Below are positions 15,085 to 22,878 of a DNA stretch of 22,878 nucleotides, piece after piece. The translations under genes and the position numbers were made by a program. Position 1 is the stretch's first letter. Each line of letters begins with the position of its first letter. The notes below the pieces were generated by a model. It searched no databases and was not told where the DNA came from. It worked only from the letters and a program-made list of their open reading frames with translations. Source of the DNA: Desulfobacteraceae bacterium (lineage in GTDB: Bacteria > Desulfobacterota > Desulfobacteria > Desulfobacterales > Desulfobacteraceae); NCBI GenBank assembly GCA_003354055.1, contig PIVQ01000041.1, positions 1 to 22,878 of the forward strand, in the 5' to 3' direction.

Positions 15085-16497
15085 TCAATTAAACTCCTTA
15101 AGAGGGGTCATCATTAATTCCCCATCACCTGTTAGAAAATTCTTCACCCAGAAATAAGCAAAAACAGCTGTAATCAGATTAGCTATAACAATACCTGACC
15201 AGACACCTGTCAGACCATACTTAAATGAGATTCCAAGCAGGAAGATTAAAGGAACTGTTAAAACAATATTTCTGATTATTTCCAGAAGTAAAGCATTCAT
15301 GCTCTTGCCAAAACCAATGAAAAGAGAACCTGAAATCATGGCTATGGCAAGAGTTGGGTGGCCCCAAAATACAATACGTAAAAATGTTATTAAATCATCT
15401 CTTAATACTTCTCCTCCCTCTGACCATGTAAACAGTTTTGTTATGAAAGGTGCTGCAATAAAAGTTATAAGAAGCATACCAATAGAGATCAGGGTGGCGA
15501 TTTTTAAAGAGTAGTTAAAAGCTGAAAGTACCTTTTCTCTCTCTTTTGCTCCATAAGCAGCTCCAATAACTGTAACAGCAGCAGAAGAGATACCCACGAG
15601 AGGTAAAACGAGAAAATGCATATACCGTAATCCGGTGGAATATACAGCCACACCATTCTCTCCTGAAATAAGAGTGATGATTTTAATAGTTATGAAAATC
15701 ATAAAAGCCATTAAGAGCTGACTGACAGATACCGGAACAGCTAAATGTAAAATCTGCGATATACTTGTTTTATTATATTTATAACCTTTGAAATTGATTG
15801 TCAGATATGTATTTTTTTTAAAAAAAGTGTAGTAGCAACAAATCAGAGTGGCAAGGAGTAGTGAAGTCAAAGAAGCCCAGGCAGCACCAGCAACTCCTAA
15901 CCCAAAACTGTAAATAAATATAGGGTCAAGTATCATATTAACAATAACGCCGGTAATTGAAATCACCATGACAAGCTTTGCATTTCCCTCACTTCTGAAT
16001 ATGGCGTATGCACCTTCTGAAAAGAGCAAAAATATTAACGAGGGTATCATGATCTTTCCATAGGAGAGTGCATCTGCAATTGATTTATCTGCTCCCATGA
16101 ACAGAAACAATGGTTTCATTAAAAACAGTAACAAAAAAACCAACAAAACTGATACAACCAGAATAATAACAAACATGTGATTGGCGAATTGATCCGCACC
16201 TTTTTTATCTTTTGCACCAATTCTATGAGCGATGCATGTCCCGCCGCCTATACCAACTCCGGCTGCAACAGCTGACGCTATCATAAAAAGAGGTACAAAA
16301 AAGCCAACCGCAGTAAGTGCTTCCGGCCCTATTCCGGAAACCCATACCATATCAGTTATCTGTAGTATTCCTGATGCAATTAAAGAGAAAAAAATTGGTA
16401 TTGAAAGACTGACTATGGCTTTTTGAGGATCTCCTAACAACATCTTAACACCTTCAGTTGTCATTTCACTTCTCCCCATCATATTTCCATGTCCCAT
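15085..16497 (-). CDS. MATE-family multidrug efflux transporter
   Basis: This is an inner-membrane antiporter expected to expel drugs or other cations using a Na+ or H+ gradient. The 470-residue chain has about 12 hydrophobic segments in two homologous halves. The first half begins DPQKAIVSLSIPIFFSLIASGILQITDMVWVSGIG, with the usual PxxxxxLxxxxxxxxDxxxVG-like pattern of MatE domains, and the second begins around residue 250 (QILHLAVPVSVSQLLMAFMIFIT). GPEALTAVGFFVP and GVAGAAWAS are further family landmarks. The start ATG has GGGAGG at a seven-base spacing. The gene is AT-rich compared with the loci to its left, which suggests separate transfer. It diverges from a GlxA-type regulator 319 bp away, the likely controller. 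No terminator is clear downstream. Confidence 0.92.
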   Translation of the reverse strand: MGHGNMMGRSEMTTEGVKMLLGDPQKAIVSLSIPIFFSLIASGILQITDMVWVSGIGPEALTAVGFFVPLFMIASAVAAGVGIGGGTCIAHRIGAKDKKGADQFANHMFVIILVVSVLLVFLLLFLMKPLFLFMGADKSIADALSYGKIMIPSLIFLLFSEGAYAIFRSEGNAKLVMVISITGVIVNMILDPIFIYSFGLGVAGAAWASLTSLLLATLICCYYTFFKKNTYLTINFKGYKYNKTSISQILHLAVPVSVSQLLMAFMIFITIKIITLISGENGVAVYSTGLRYMHFLVLPLVGISSAAVTVIGAAYGAKEREKVLSAFNYSLKIATLISIGMLLITFIAAPFITKLFTWSEGGEVLRDDLITFLRIVFWGHPTLAIAMISGSLFIGFGKSMNALLLEIIRNIVLTVPLIFLLGISFKYGLTGVWSGIVIANLITAVFAYFWVKNFLTGDGELMMTPLKEFN

Positions 16498-16816
16498 TTT
16501 GGAACCTCCCTGTTTATAAAATAATTAATAAGAAATTAGTTAGAGCTGGTTAAATATATTACTGGAATCTGAAAGAAGTAAGTGGCATAAACGACACATA
16601 AAGTATCTTTCACGACATCTCCAATTCCTTATCCATTATCATAAAGAAATCAATGGATTTATTTTTGATTTGATGCTCAAATACTATTAAATAAAGTTTA
16701 GTAATAATTACTGAATTTATAAAACTTTGAACCAACAGGATATTCAAATATAATAGCATGGCAATATTGATACTATTGTTTAATTTACGACATATAAAAA
16801 ATTCAGGAGGAAATTG
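16498..16816. promoter_or_regulatory. Divergent promoter region of MATE pump and GlxA-type regulator
   Basis: This AT-rich 319-bp gap carries no gene. It holds two near-identical direct 13-mers, ACGACACATAAAG at 16591-16603 and ACGACATATAAAA at 16787-16799 (11 of 13 positions shared), and a partial third copy, ACGACAT, at 16612-16618. One lies on each side of the gap, as would suit direct-repeat binding by an AraC-type regulator. No promoter box is good enough to name in this AT-rich background. Confidence 0.45.
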
Positions 16817-17791
16817 ATGAATATTTTCATATTAGGATTTGATAAAGCCTATACAAGTTCACTTGTAACCTTTATGGATATCTTTCAGATGGCACAGCAG
16901 TTTCTTCAGGATGTAAAACACAATTCAAAAACCAGAGAGCTTACGATAAAACTTGTTTCCACAGATGGAAAACCAATTCTCTGCCAAAACAACATTCTTT
17001 TAAATGTCCATTGCGGACTGGAAGATATTCACAATGCAGATATTATAATAATCACTTCAATTCATGATGTGGATACAACGCTTAAAGAACAAAGTTTTAT
17101 GGTTGACTGGTTAAAGGAACAATATAAAAAAGGAACAACTCTGGTCACCATCTGTACAGGATCATTTTTACTTGCTGAAACCGGTTTATTGGATGGAAAG
17201 GAAACAACAACACACTGGTCCATGAAAGATGAATTCAAAAAACGTTATCCCGCAATAGAAATGGATTCTGAAAAAATGGTTATAAATCATGGAAATATAT
17301 ATTGTTCTGCCGGGGCTGGTTCCAGTACAGATCTTGCCTACTATTTACTGGAAAAATATTTTGGACACTCCCTTGCTGCAAGAACAGCCAAATTCTTTGT
17401 CCATGATTTCAGAAGGTGCTCTCAATCTGTTTATACAATTTATGATCCAAAAACTGATCATAACGACAAAGAAATTTTAAAAACCCAGTACTGGATAGAG
17501 GAAAATCTGTCAGAATCATTAAAAATTATAGAGTTGTCAAAGATAAGTTGCATGAGTCAGCGAACATTTGAACGAAGATTTAAAAAGGCAACCGGCGACA
17601 CTCCAATAGTCTATATTCAAAAAATGAGGGTAGAAAAAGCAAAGAATAAACTGGAAACGACAAATCTCTCTTTTGATGAGATATCTTACAATGTTGGGTA
17701 CCAAAATAACGGTTCTTTCAGAAAAATATTTGTGAAATGGGTAAGCCTTCTTCCTTCAGAATACAGGGAGAGGTTTCAGGCATATAATTAA
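16817..17791 (+). CDS. GlxA-family transcriptional regulator (DJ-1/PfpI + AraC)
   Basis: This 324-residue DNA-binding protein has an N-terminal DJ-1/PfpI-like ligand domain (about residues 2-185) and a C-terminal AraC helix-turn-helix pair (about 220-320). The nucleophile-elbow region reads TLVTICTGSFLLAETGLLDG with Cys113, and THWSMKDEFKKRYP follows, as usual in GlxA regulators. The AraC part shows ESLKIIELSKISCMSQRTFERRFKKATGDTPIVYIQKMRVEKAK and SFDEISYNVGYQNNGSFRKIFVKWVSLLPSEYR. I chose the ATG at 16817 because AGGAGG lies six bases upstream; a TTG one codon earlier is also open. It diverges from the MATE pump gene, so it probably regulates that gene and itself. The activating ligand is unknown. 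Confidence 0.9.
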   Translation: MNIFILGFDKAYTSSLVTFMDIFQMAQQFLQDVKHNSKTRELTIKLVSTDGKPILCQNNILLNVHCGLEDIHNADIIIITSIHDVDTTLKEQSFMVDWLKEQYKKGTTLVTICTGSFLLAETGLLDGKETTTHWSMKDEFKKRYPAIEMDSEKMVINHGNIYCSAGAGSSTDLAYYLLEKYFGHSLAARTAKFFVHDFRRCSQSVYTIYDPKTDHNDKEILKTQYWIEENLSESLKIIELSKISCMSQRTFERRFKKATGDTPIVYIQKMRVEKAKNKLETTNLSFDEISYNVGYQNNGSFRKIFVKWVSLLPSEYRERFQAYN

Positions 17792-17900
17792 CCCAGTTGA
17801 AAAAAATATGATGTTTGATTTATATTTTTAGAATCAAGGCCTTACTCTTGAAAAAAAAGTTGCTTTTATAATAATATTTTGAACAGATTTAATCCGATTG

Positions 17901-18007
17901 CTTAGGATCGGCTCCAAAATTACTTGATCTTTTGTTTTCAAAATACCCAGTCTTTTAAGGGGTTTTGGAAATAATTTAGATCAAGTTATTTTGTAACGAT
18001 TCCTTAG
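17901..18007. repeat. MITE-like imperfect palindrome including 24-bp repeat copy 2
   Basis: Arms at 17901-17929 and 17979-18007 are 29-base inverted repeats matching at 22 positions; the innermost 14 (AAAATTACTTGATC against the right arm) match at 13. The 49-base centre has weaker internal complementarity (TTTTCAAAATACCC against GGGGTTTTGGAAA). The right arm contains the 24-bp sequence found exactly at 6061-6084 in opposite orientation. It lies just before the ribosome site of the next gene and encodes no protein. It could be a non-autonomous element, an insertion-sequence relic or a structured leader. Confidence 0.6.
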
Positions 18008-18016
18008 GAGGGACTT

Positions 18017-19393
18017 ATGATGACTCGTACACTGACAGGCTTGGCACTGCTATTGCTCGGCAACTTGCTATTCATTATGCCTGCCGAGGCCAATGTCTTT
18101 CCACAAATGCAACCCTGCCTCGCGAAAAAAATGCATCTGCTGCAAATGTTGCCTGATAATTCTTACATCATCCAGGTCATGGGCCATCAATTTCGCAAAG
18201 CTGACGAGTGTGTTCCCTTCTACGTGACCTTTACCTGGGAGAACCATTACGACCGTGACGATGGCTATAGCCAGTATTCGCTGCAATTCGTGCAAACTTT
18301 TATCGGTGAACTCTGGTATAGCTCGGACAGCCAAGAATTCACTTTGGTTGCCAACCCTGCTCATTGGAAAGGAACAAGCTATATCAAGAAATTTGATGGT
18401 TATGGCCAGGCCTGTTTACGTTTCGATGAGAATGATAAATGCCTTGAATTACATAAGTTCGATCGTGGCTATGTACGGGCAATAAAGACACCTGATGAAT
18501 ACCTGGTCTCGTTGAGTTATGCCTATCCGGCAGTTGCTGCTCACGGCCAGTCAATTCCTATTACTTTACATGCCTTCTCACCCATATTCGAATTCAGGGA
18601 CGCCCAACGCAAGTGGAGGCCCAATGGCGGACTTATTAAAATAAATAATCCGGCGTTGATTTCGATTGATTTTCCAGAGCTTGTTAAGGCGGCATCAACT
18701 AAAGGGACTTTTATCACCACCATCAACTATAACCGTAATAATGACCTTGAACGGGTAAGTAACTATGACAGGGGCAAACTGGTTATCAAGCTTGATTTTG
18801 ACCCGGACTGCGAGGGCTACAACAACAGTGATATGGATCCCTGCCAACAGATTGCAAGCCTGCTCGACGATCTGCAGCTTGCATTGCATGCTCGTGACCT
18901 TTACCCGGAAGCACTACTGGAAATCGATAATGCACCCAATTACGACATAGACAGGCTGGTTGTGACAAAACTTCATCAATTTTATCCATACATTACGGCT
19001 GCTGAAACTGAATGGATGCTCGATAGGTCTGGCAGAACGGACCCCAAAACACTCAACTATAAAGTGCCGGACGGTTGTAATAAATGCACTGCAAAACCGC
19101 TTTGTGAGTGGGAAAACGAAGCCATCATCAGACATGAAGAAGCAAACGTGGAATACCTGAATGCGCATCCTGATGAACGGGATAAACTCATGAAAAAACC
19201 ACCGTTTACAGATGCTAATAAACATTACCGCGAGGTGGCAAAAATTTTATCGGCTATAGAATACCGCTCCTATAATGAACGGGCCAAGTACCTGAAAGAG
19301 ATTATTTATCAAGAGCTGAATCAAAATCCAGAGTGTACATTTGATACCGATTTTTATAGTAAATTCCAGTCACTCATACATCAAATCAAATAA
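18017..19393 (+). CDS. Secreted protein of unknown function
   Basis: I do not recognise a named family. The 458-residue product has a clear signal peptide (TRTLTGLALLLLGNLLFIMPAEA, cut before NVFP), so it should be periplasmic, surface or released. The first half is rich in aromatic beta-strand patterns. The C-terminal third contains DGCNKCTAKPLCEW, whose three Cys could form disulfides or hold a metal, directly followed by ENEAIIRHEEANVEYL and later SAIEYRSYNERAKYLKEII. This arrangement (Cys-rich turn, helix with HE, then a Glu/Tyr helix) recalls toxin-type metallopeptidases, but the second His of HExxH is Asn here, so activity is doubtful. Two ATGs (18017, 18020) follow AGGAGG at 5 and 8 bases. 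The gene ends two bases before the convergent kinase gene. Base composition is higher in GC than its flanks. Confidence 0.75.
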   Translation: MMTRTLTGLALLLLGNLLFIMPAEANVFPQMQPCLAKKMHLLQMLPDNSYIIQVMGHQFRKADECVPFYVTFTWENHYDRDDGYSQYSLQFVQTFIGELWYSSDSQEFTLVANPAHWKGTSYIKKFDGYGQACLRFDENDKCLELHKFDRGYVRAIKTPDEYLVSLSYAYPAVAAHGQSIPITLHAFSPIFEFRDAQRKWRPNGGLIKINNPALISIDFPELVKAASTKGTFITTINYNRNNDLERVSNYDRGKLVIKLDFDPDCEGYNNSDMDPCQQIASLLDDLQLALHARDLYPEALLEIDNAPNYDIDRLVVTKLHQFYPYITAAETEWMLDRSGRTDPKTLNYKVPDGCNKCTAKPLCEWENEAIIRHEEANVEYLNAHPDERDKLMKKPPFTDANKHYREVAKILSAIEYRSYNERAKYLKEIIYQELNQNPECTFDTDFYSKFQSLIHQIK

Positions 19394-19395
19394 TG

Positions 19396-22083
19396 TTAGA
19401 AGACATATGGAATCTCTGCGGATGACTGCTCTGAGGATTTATCTAAAACATCTCTGATAATCTGAGCAAATTCCTTTTTTATAAGTGGCTTCGTTATAAA
19501 CGCCTGAATATTAAATTTACTGCTGGTTTCTTCGTTGATTTGATCGCTGAACCCTGTGCAAATAATTATAGGAATATCTGTTCTTACAGCTTTAATTTCG
19601 CTGGCAAGTTGAGTACCTGTCATGTTAGGCATGGTCATGTCTGTAATGACCAGATCAAAATCATCAGAGTTTGCCTTGAAAGTTTCAAGAGCATCAAAGC
19701 TTCCGGTTCTTGTTGCCACCTGATAACCCAGTCGCTCAAGCATCAATTTTTCCATTTTGACGATTGCTTCTTCATCATCCACAAGGAGTATTCTTTCCGT
19801 GCCTCCTTGAATTGGCTTTAATGGGTGATGTTTTCCGTTCTCTGATGCGCTTTTCATTATTGGTAAGTAAACATGGATTTCGGTTCCTTTACCTGACTCA
19901 CTATAAACGTGGATATCACCATTAAAGCTTTTAACAATTCCTATCACTACTGAAAGTCCTAATCCTGTACCTTTGCCTGATACCTTTGTTGTAAAATACG
20001 GGTCAAATATTTTATCCAATATATCCTTTTTAATCCCTGTTCCCGTATCAATCACTTTCAACAATGCATATTCTCCGGGAATAAAATCAGAAAATCCTAA
20101 AGGGATTGACTCAATTTTAGTTTGTTTTAAAACTATTTTGAGTTTGCCTCCTGATTCTTGCATGGCGTGATAGGCATTTGTTGCAAGATTCATTATGATC
20201 TGATGAATCTGAGTGGGGTCAGCACTCACCACACCGCAGTCAGGATCTATATCGGTTTGAATATCTATAGTTGCCGGGATAGAAGATCCAAGTAGTTTAA
20301 GAACTTCTTTGAGAATGGATTGAATTTTAGTAGGTTTAAATTCCTGGTCACTTTGACGGCTGAAAGTAAGAATTTGTTTGACAAGTTCTTTTGCTCTTAA
20401 TGCGGCTTTGAAAATTTCTGAAACACTTTTTTGTTCCCGGCTATCTTGAGGGAGATCTTCTTGGAGCATTTCAGTAAAACCAAGTATGGGGGACAGAATA
20501 TTGTTAAAATCATGAGCGATCCCACCGGCAAGTGTTCCTATGGCTTCCATCTTTTGGGCTTGTCGAAGTCTGATTTCGAGTTTATGTTTTTCTTCTTCAG
20601 CAAGTTTGTATTCAGTATTGTTACGGGCATTGACAACAAACCCTATTATATTTTTTCCGTTATCTAAATATGGAGAGTATTCGACGTCCATATACTGTCG
20701 TCCCTGGGCAGGAAAATCAAACCATTCACTGTAACGAACACTGTGTCCCATCATACAATCTTCAGCTTTGGACTTAATGATATTTTTAAAAAACTCATCT
20801 CCAAAAACTTCTGAAACTGAATGCCCAATAATATCTTCTCTCTCTTTGTCGAATGCTTTCAGATAGGCATCATTCGCTGTATGATAAATAAAGTCTGTGT
20901 CAAGCATTGCCATCATGTCATGGGAACTGGATACGATATATTTGAATTCTCGCAGAGATTCTTCTGTTTGTTTTTTTTCTGTAATATCTCTTGCTATAGA
21001 CATTACATATTGCGCCCCTTCATCTTCAAACATACTGGATGAAATTTCGACTGGGATTTTATTCCCGGATCTATCAACGTGTAGCATTTCAAAAATCTGC
21101 TGTCCGTTTTCCAAAAGATTCTGTTGTACACTACGTTTGCTCCCCATTTCATTTGCATCGATATCACGGGGCGTCATTTGTAAAAGCTCCTCTCGGCTAT
21201 ATTTCAGCCGGAAGCAGGCAACATCATTAATTTCTGTAAAATGACCAAATTCATTATCCGTCGATTGATGAACAAAGACTGCATCATTACCACTATTGAA
21301 CAGTTTCGCATATCGTTCCTTACTTTTCTTTAATGCATTTTCCGATTGTACTCTTTTCTCAATGTTTTGCCTCAATTTTGTACGCATTAAATTTATTGAA
21401 TTAATCAAACGACCAAATTCGTCTGGATGTGATGGCTCAGTTCTACGATTTATTGAAATAATTGTATCTAATCGATCAAAATTAAATTCCATAAAAGATT
21501 TGGTTAAGAAATTTAAGTGTTTCATAATGAGCGAATAAAAAATAAGAAGTATACAGATTGAAACGAAAAATGTTTTAAAGGTTTGAGTCATCAGGATTAA
21601 GAATACTTTATCTTTTAACCTATCAATAACAGCATCTTTACTGGCAATTACCTGTAAAGTGCCAATCTTCTTTTTCCCATCAATTTCAAGGTAAAACGTC
21701 TTTGATATCGTGTTACCGTTTTTTTTAGCCCCAGCTTTTTCGATAATGACATCCGGTGCTTTTCTTAATTCATTTACTTCCAAATATTCTATATCACGTA
21801 ACGTTAAAGCGCCCTGAAGATTCTTACGAAGCTGTGGGTTATCCATCTTCCATAAATTTGATGCAATTGGTTGTAAGTACCCCTGTTCAATATGGTTAAA
21901 TGCCTCATCAATTCTTGCCATATCAATTTTATAATCAAAATAAAGCTGTATACATGTGCCCACTATTGTAAAAATGGAACTGCAAACCATTATGTATAAT
22001 AACAAGCGGTAGGATAACCTATAATCTTTTCTGTGATTTAGAGGGTTTTTCAATTTATTATTCCAATTTGTTTTCAAACCCAT
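19396..22083 (-). CDS. Hybrid sensor histidine kinase with two PAS domains and receiver
   Basis: This inner-membrane sensor kinase of 895 residues has a membrane segment at about 26-49, a periplasmic domain at about 50-165 (MARIDEAFNHIEQGYLQPIASNLWKMDNPQL...), a second membrane segment at about 170-195, a HAMP-like linker, two PAS domains (about 250-368 and 375-490), HisKA with phospho-acceptor His524 in GGIAHDFNN, an ATPase with DTGTGI and GKGTGLGLSVVIG, and a receiver with Asp815 in LVITDMTMP. It has no DNA-binding output. The C-terminal 390 residues closely follow the same order and wording as the propeller kinase at 7267, so the two are paralogous in that part. The ATG at 22083 overlaps the 3' end of the binding-protein gene by 26 bases, implying that the two formed one sensory unit. 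That partner is now broken by an insertion. Confidence 0.92.
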   Translation of the reverse strand: MGLKTNWNNKLKNPLNHRKDYRLSYRLLLYIMVCSSIFTIVGTCIQLYFDYKIDMARIDEAFNHIEQGYLQPIASNLWKMDNPQLRKNLQGALTLRDIEYLEVNELRKAPDVIIEKAGAKKNGNTISKTFYLEIDGKKKIGTLQVIASKDAVIDRLKDKVFLILMTQTFKTFFVSICILLIFYSLIMKHLNFLTKSFMEFNFDRLDTIISINRRTEPSHPDEFGRLINSINLMRTKLRQNIEKRVQSENALKKSKERYAKLFNSGNDAVFVHQSTDNEFGHFTEINDVACFRLKYSREELLQMTPRDIDANEMGSKRSVQQNLLENGQQIFEMLHVDRSGNKIPVEISSSMFEDEGAQYVMSIARDITEKKQTEESLREFKYIVSSSHDMMAMLDTDFIYHTANDAYLKAFDKEREDIIGHSVSEVFGDEFFKNIIKSKAEDCMMGHSVRYSEWFDFPAQGRQYMDVEYSPYLDNGKNIIGFVVNARNNTEYKLAEEEKHKLEIRLRQAQKMEAIGTLAGGIAHDFNNILSPILGFTEMLQEDLPQDSREQKSVSEIFKAALRAKELVKQILTFSRQSDQEFKPTKIQSILKEVLKLLGSSIPATIDIQTDIDPDCGVVSADPTQIHQIIMNLATNAYHAMQESGGKLKIVLKQTKIESIPLGFSDFIPGEYALLKVIDTGTGIKKDILDKIFDPYFTTKVSGKGTGLGLSVVIGIVKSFNGDIHVYSESGKGTEIHVYLPIMKSASENGKHHPLKPIQGGTERILLVDDEEAIVKMEKLMLERLGYQVATRTGSFDALETFKANSDDFDLVITDMTMPNMTGTQLASEIKAVRTDIPIIICTGFSDQINEETSSKFNIQAFITKPLIKKEFAQIIRDVLDKSSEQSSAEIPYVF

Positions 22084-22762
22084 ATTTATTCATGATTTCA
22101 GAAAAAAAACCTGTTTTGAAAAGTAAAAACAACCCTTCATTGTAATCTTTTAGGCGTATAATGTTTTCGGGATTTGACTTGGAAAATGCCATATACACAA
22201 GCTGGCTTTGCAAAGGCTTTCCAATAGTTTGGATTTCATTTCTCCGACCCAATTGTTTTGCTTCATAAAAAGCTACTGATTTTGAACTAACGAAAAAGTC
22301 ATAACGTCCGGCTAATAATCTTCTGATGCCATTTTTGTAGCCCGATGTTGGGATTTTAGAAAGATAATCAGCAGAATCAAATTCTTTTGATAATGATCCC
22401 CCCCTGTTATGCCCAAATGTAAACTCTTTTAATTCTTCTAATGAATTATAATTTTTTATAGGATGAGTTTTTAACGCTATTAGATAAACTTCATGGACAG
22501 TATAGGGTGCTCCGTACCAATAATAGTCAAGTCTCTCTTTGTTCAGATAAATTTCCGTGATGGCATCGCACACTTTTCCCTCTTTCGCCAACGCTTGTGC
22601 TCGTTTCCATGGAAGAAAAGATTTTGTGAGCGTATACCCTTGAGGCTCAAAAATGGCTTTTATGATCTCTGCAGTATACCCTTCATTTTTCAGGCTAACA
22701 CTATGATGAGGGGGCCAATCAAAACAACAAATAGATATTGTTTTATCTTTGGCTTGAACTAG
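22058..22762 (-). pseudogene. Periplasmic solute-binding protein (SBP_bac_3-like), 5' end cut by IS
   Basis: The frame encodes a type 3 extracellular solute-binding protein: KDKTISICCFDWPPHHSVSLKNEGYTAEIIKAIFEPQGY... FLPWKRAQALAKEGKVCDAI, then GAPYTVHEVYLIALK, and GIRRLLAGRYDFFVSS. The mature N-terminal strand is present, but the codons before LVQAKDK, which should encode the signal peptide, are replaced at about 22762 by the end of an insertion sequence, so the protein has lost its natural start and export signal. A TTG at 22591 is the first usable internal start but would drop the first strand and helix. The 3' end overlaps the kinase gene by 26 bases; the pair would have acted as binding protein and sensor. 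Confidence 0.82.
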
Positions 22763-22796
22763 GGGCTGTTTCTAAAAAAGTTGAGAAAAATCTAGA

Positions 22797-22853
22797 CATT
22801 TGAAATAGACCATGATTTTGTTCTGTTTATGAACAGACATGCTATTTCAAATG
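22797..22853. repeat. Palindrome spanning the transposase start codon
   Basis: A 12-base perfect inverted repeat (CATTTGAAATAG at 22797-22808, CTATTTCAAATG at 22842-22853) encloses CATG/CATG (22811-22814, 22838-22841) and a tip TCTGTT-TATG-AACAGA (22822-22837). The start codon at 22829-22831 falls in the four-base loop. In RNA this would form a long hairpin with small left-side bulges (2 and 7 bases). Confidence 0.8.
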
Positions 22854-22878
22854 AAAAGTGGATACAGATTGAACCGAT
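22829..22878 (+). CDS. IS5-family transposase, N-terminal fragment
   Basis: Only 16 codons are visible before the window ends: MNRHAISNEKWIQIEP. This matches the opening of IS5-type transposases (typically M-S-R-x-x-L/I-T/S-D/N-E-x-W-x-x-I-E-P). There is no ribosome site upstream of the ATG, which lies at the tip of a palindrome, so translation may be restrained. The catalytic DDE residues are outside the window. Confidence 0.7.
   Translation, partial: MNRHAISNEKWIQIEP

Larger units (their letters stand above)
22763..22878 (+). mobile_element. IS5-like insertion sequence, left end
   Basis: The element begins near 22763 with GGGCTGTTTCTAAAAAAG, an end resembling IS5-group termini. It is preceded by CTAG (22759-22762), a plausible target-site sequence. 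Only 116 bases are in the window. The element breaks the binding-protein gene. The exact boundary could shift by one to four bases because the right end is not visible. Confidence 0.7.

Overview
The window looks like an accessory region of a Gram-negative, probably sulfate-reducing Desulfobacterota (Desulfobacterales) chromosome. The organism call is an inference from several orphan hybrid histidine kinases ending in a receiver domain, an NHLM-type RiPP export system, and mixed base composition; no rRNA or marker gene is present. By eye, about 1-14,900 is moderately GC-rich, 15,000-17,900 is clearly AT-rich, 18,000-19,400 is intermediate and 19,400-22,878 is AT-rich again, so the window appears to be a mosaic.

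Left part (1-5990): a thiazole/oxazole-modified microcin (TOMM) locus. Leftward run a membrane-fusion secretion protein (409-1701) and, overlapping its 3' end, a C39-peptidase ABC exporter that leaves the window at base 1. Rightward from the shared 261-bp divergent region run a nitrile-hydratase-type leader (NHLP) precursor (1963-2250), a fused RRE/E1-like/YcaO cyclodehydratase (2275-4563) and a SagB-type flavin dehydrogenase (4587-5990). The expected route is: YcaO cyclises a core residue, SagB oxidises azoline to azole, the C39 domain cuts after Gly-Gly, and the ABC/HlyD pair exports the product. The predicted 14-residue core has one Cys and no Ser or Thr, so at most one azole can form in it.

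Middle-left (6061-11,385): a sensor kinase pseudogene (an NMT1-like sensory domain joined to PAS and kinase domains) carrying several lesions, converging on a large hybrid kinase with 14 propeller blades (7267-11,385, minus).

Middle (11,905-14,919): an unrecognised protein with a Gly/Ala-rich hydrophobic segment inside what looks like a C2-like beta-sandwich, then a closely spaced MaoC-like hydratase and amidohydrolase pair.

AT-rich module (14,922-17,791): a MATE efflux pump divergent from a GlxA-type (DJ-1/PfpI + AraC) regulator, plus a short truncated reading frame downstream of the pump.

Right part (17,901-22,878): a MITE-like imperfect palindrome, one arm of which is repeated exactly (24 bp, inverted) at 6061; a secreted protein of unknown function; a second hybrid histidine kinase; the periplasmic binding-protein gene that overlaps it, cut at its signal-peptide region by an IS5-like insertion sequence; and the first bases of that element's transposase, whose start codon lies at the tip of a long palindrome.
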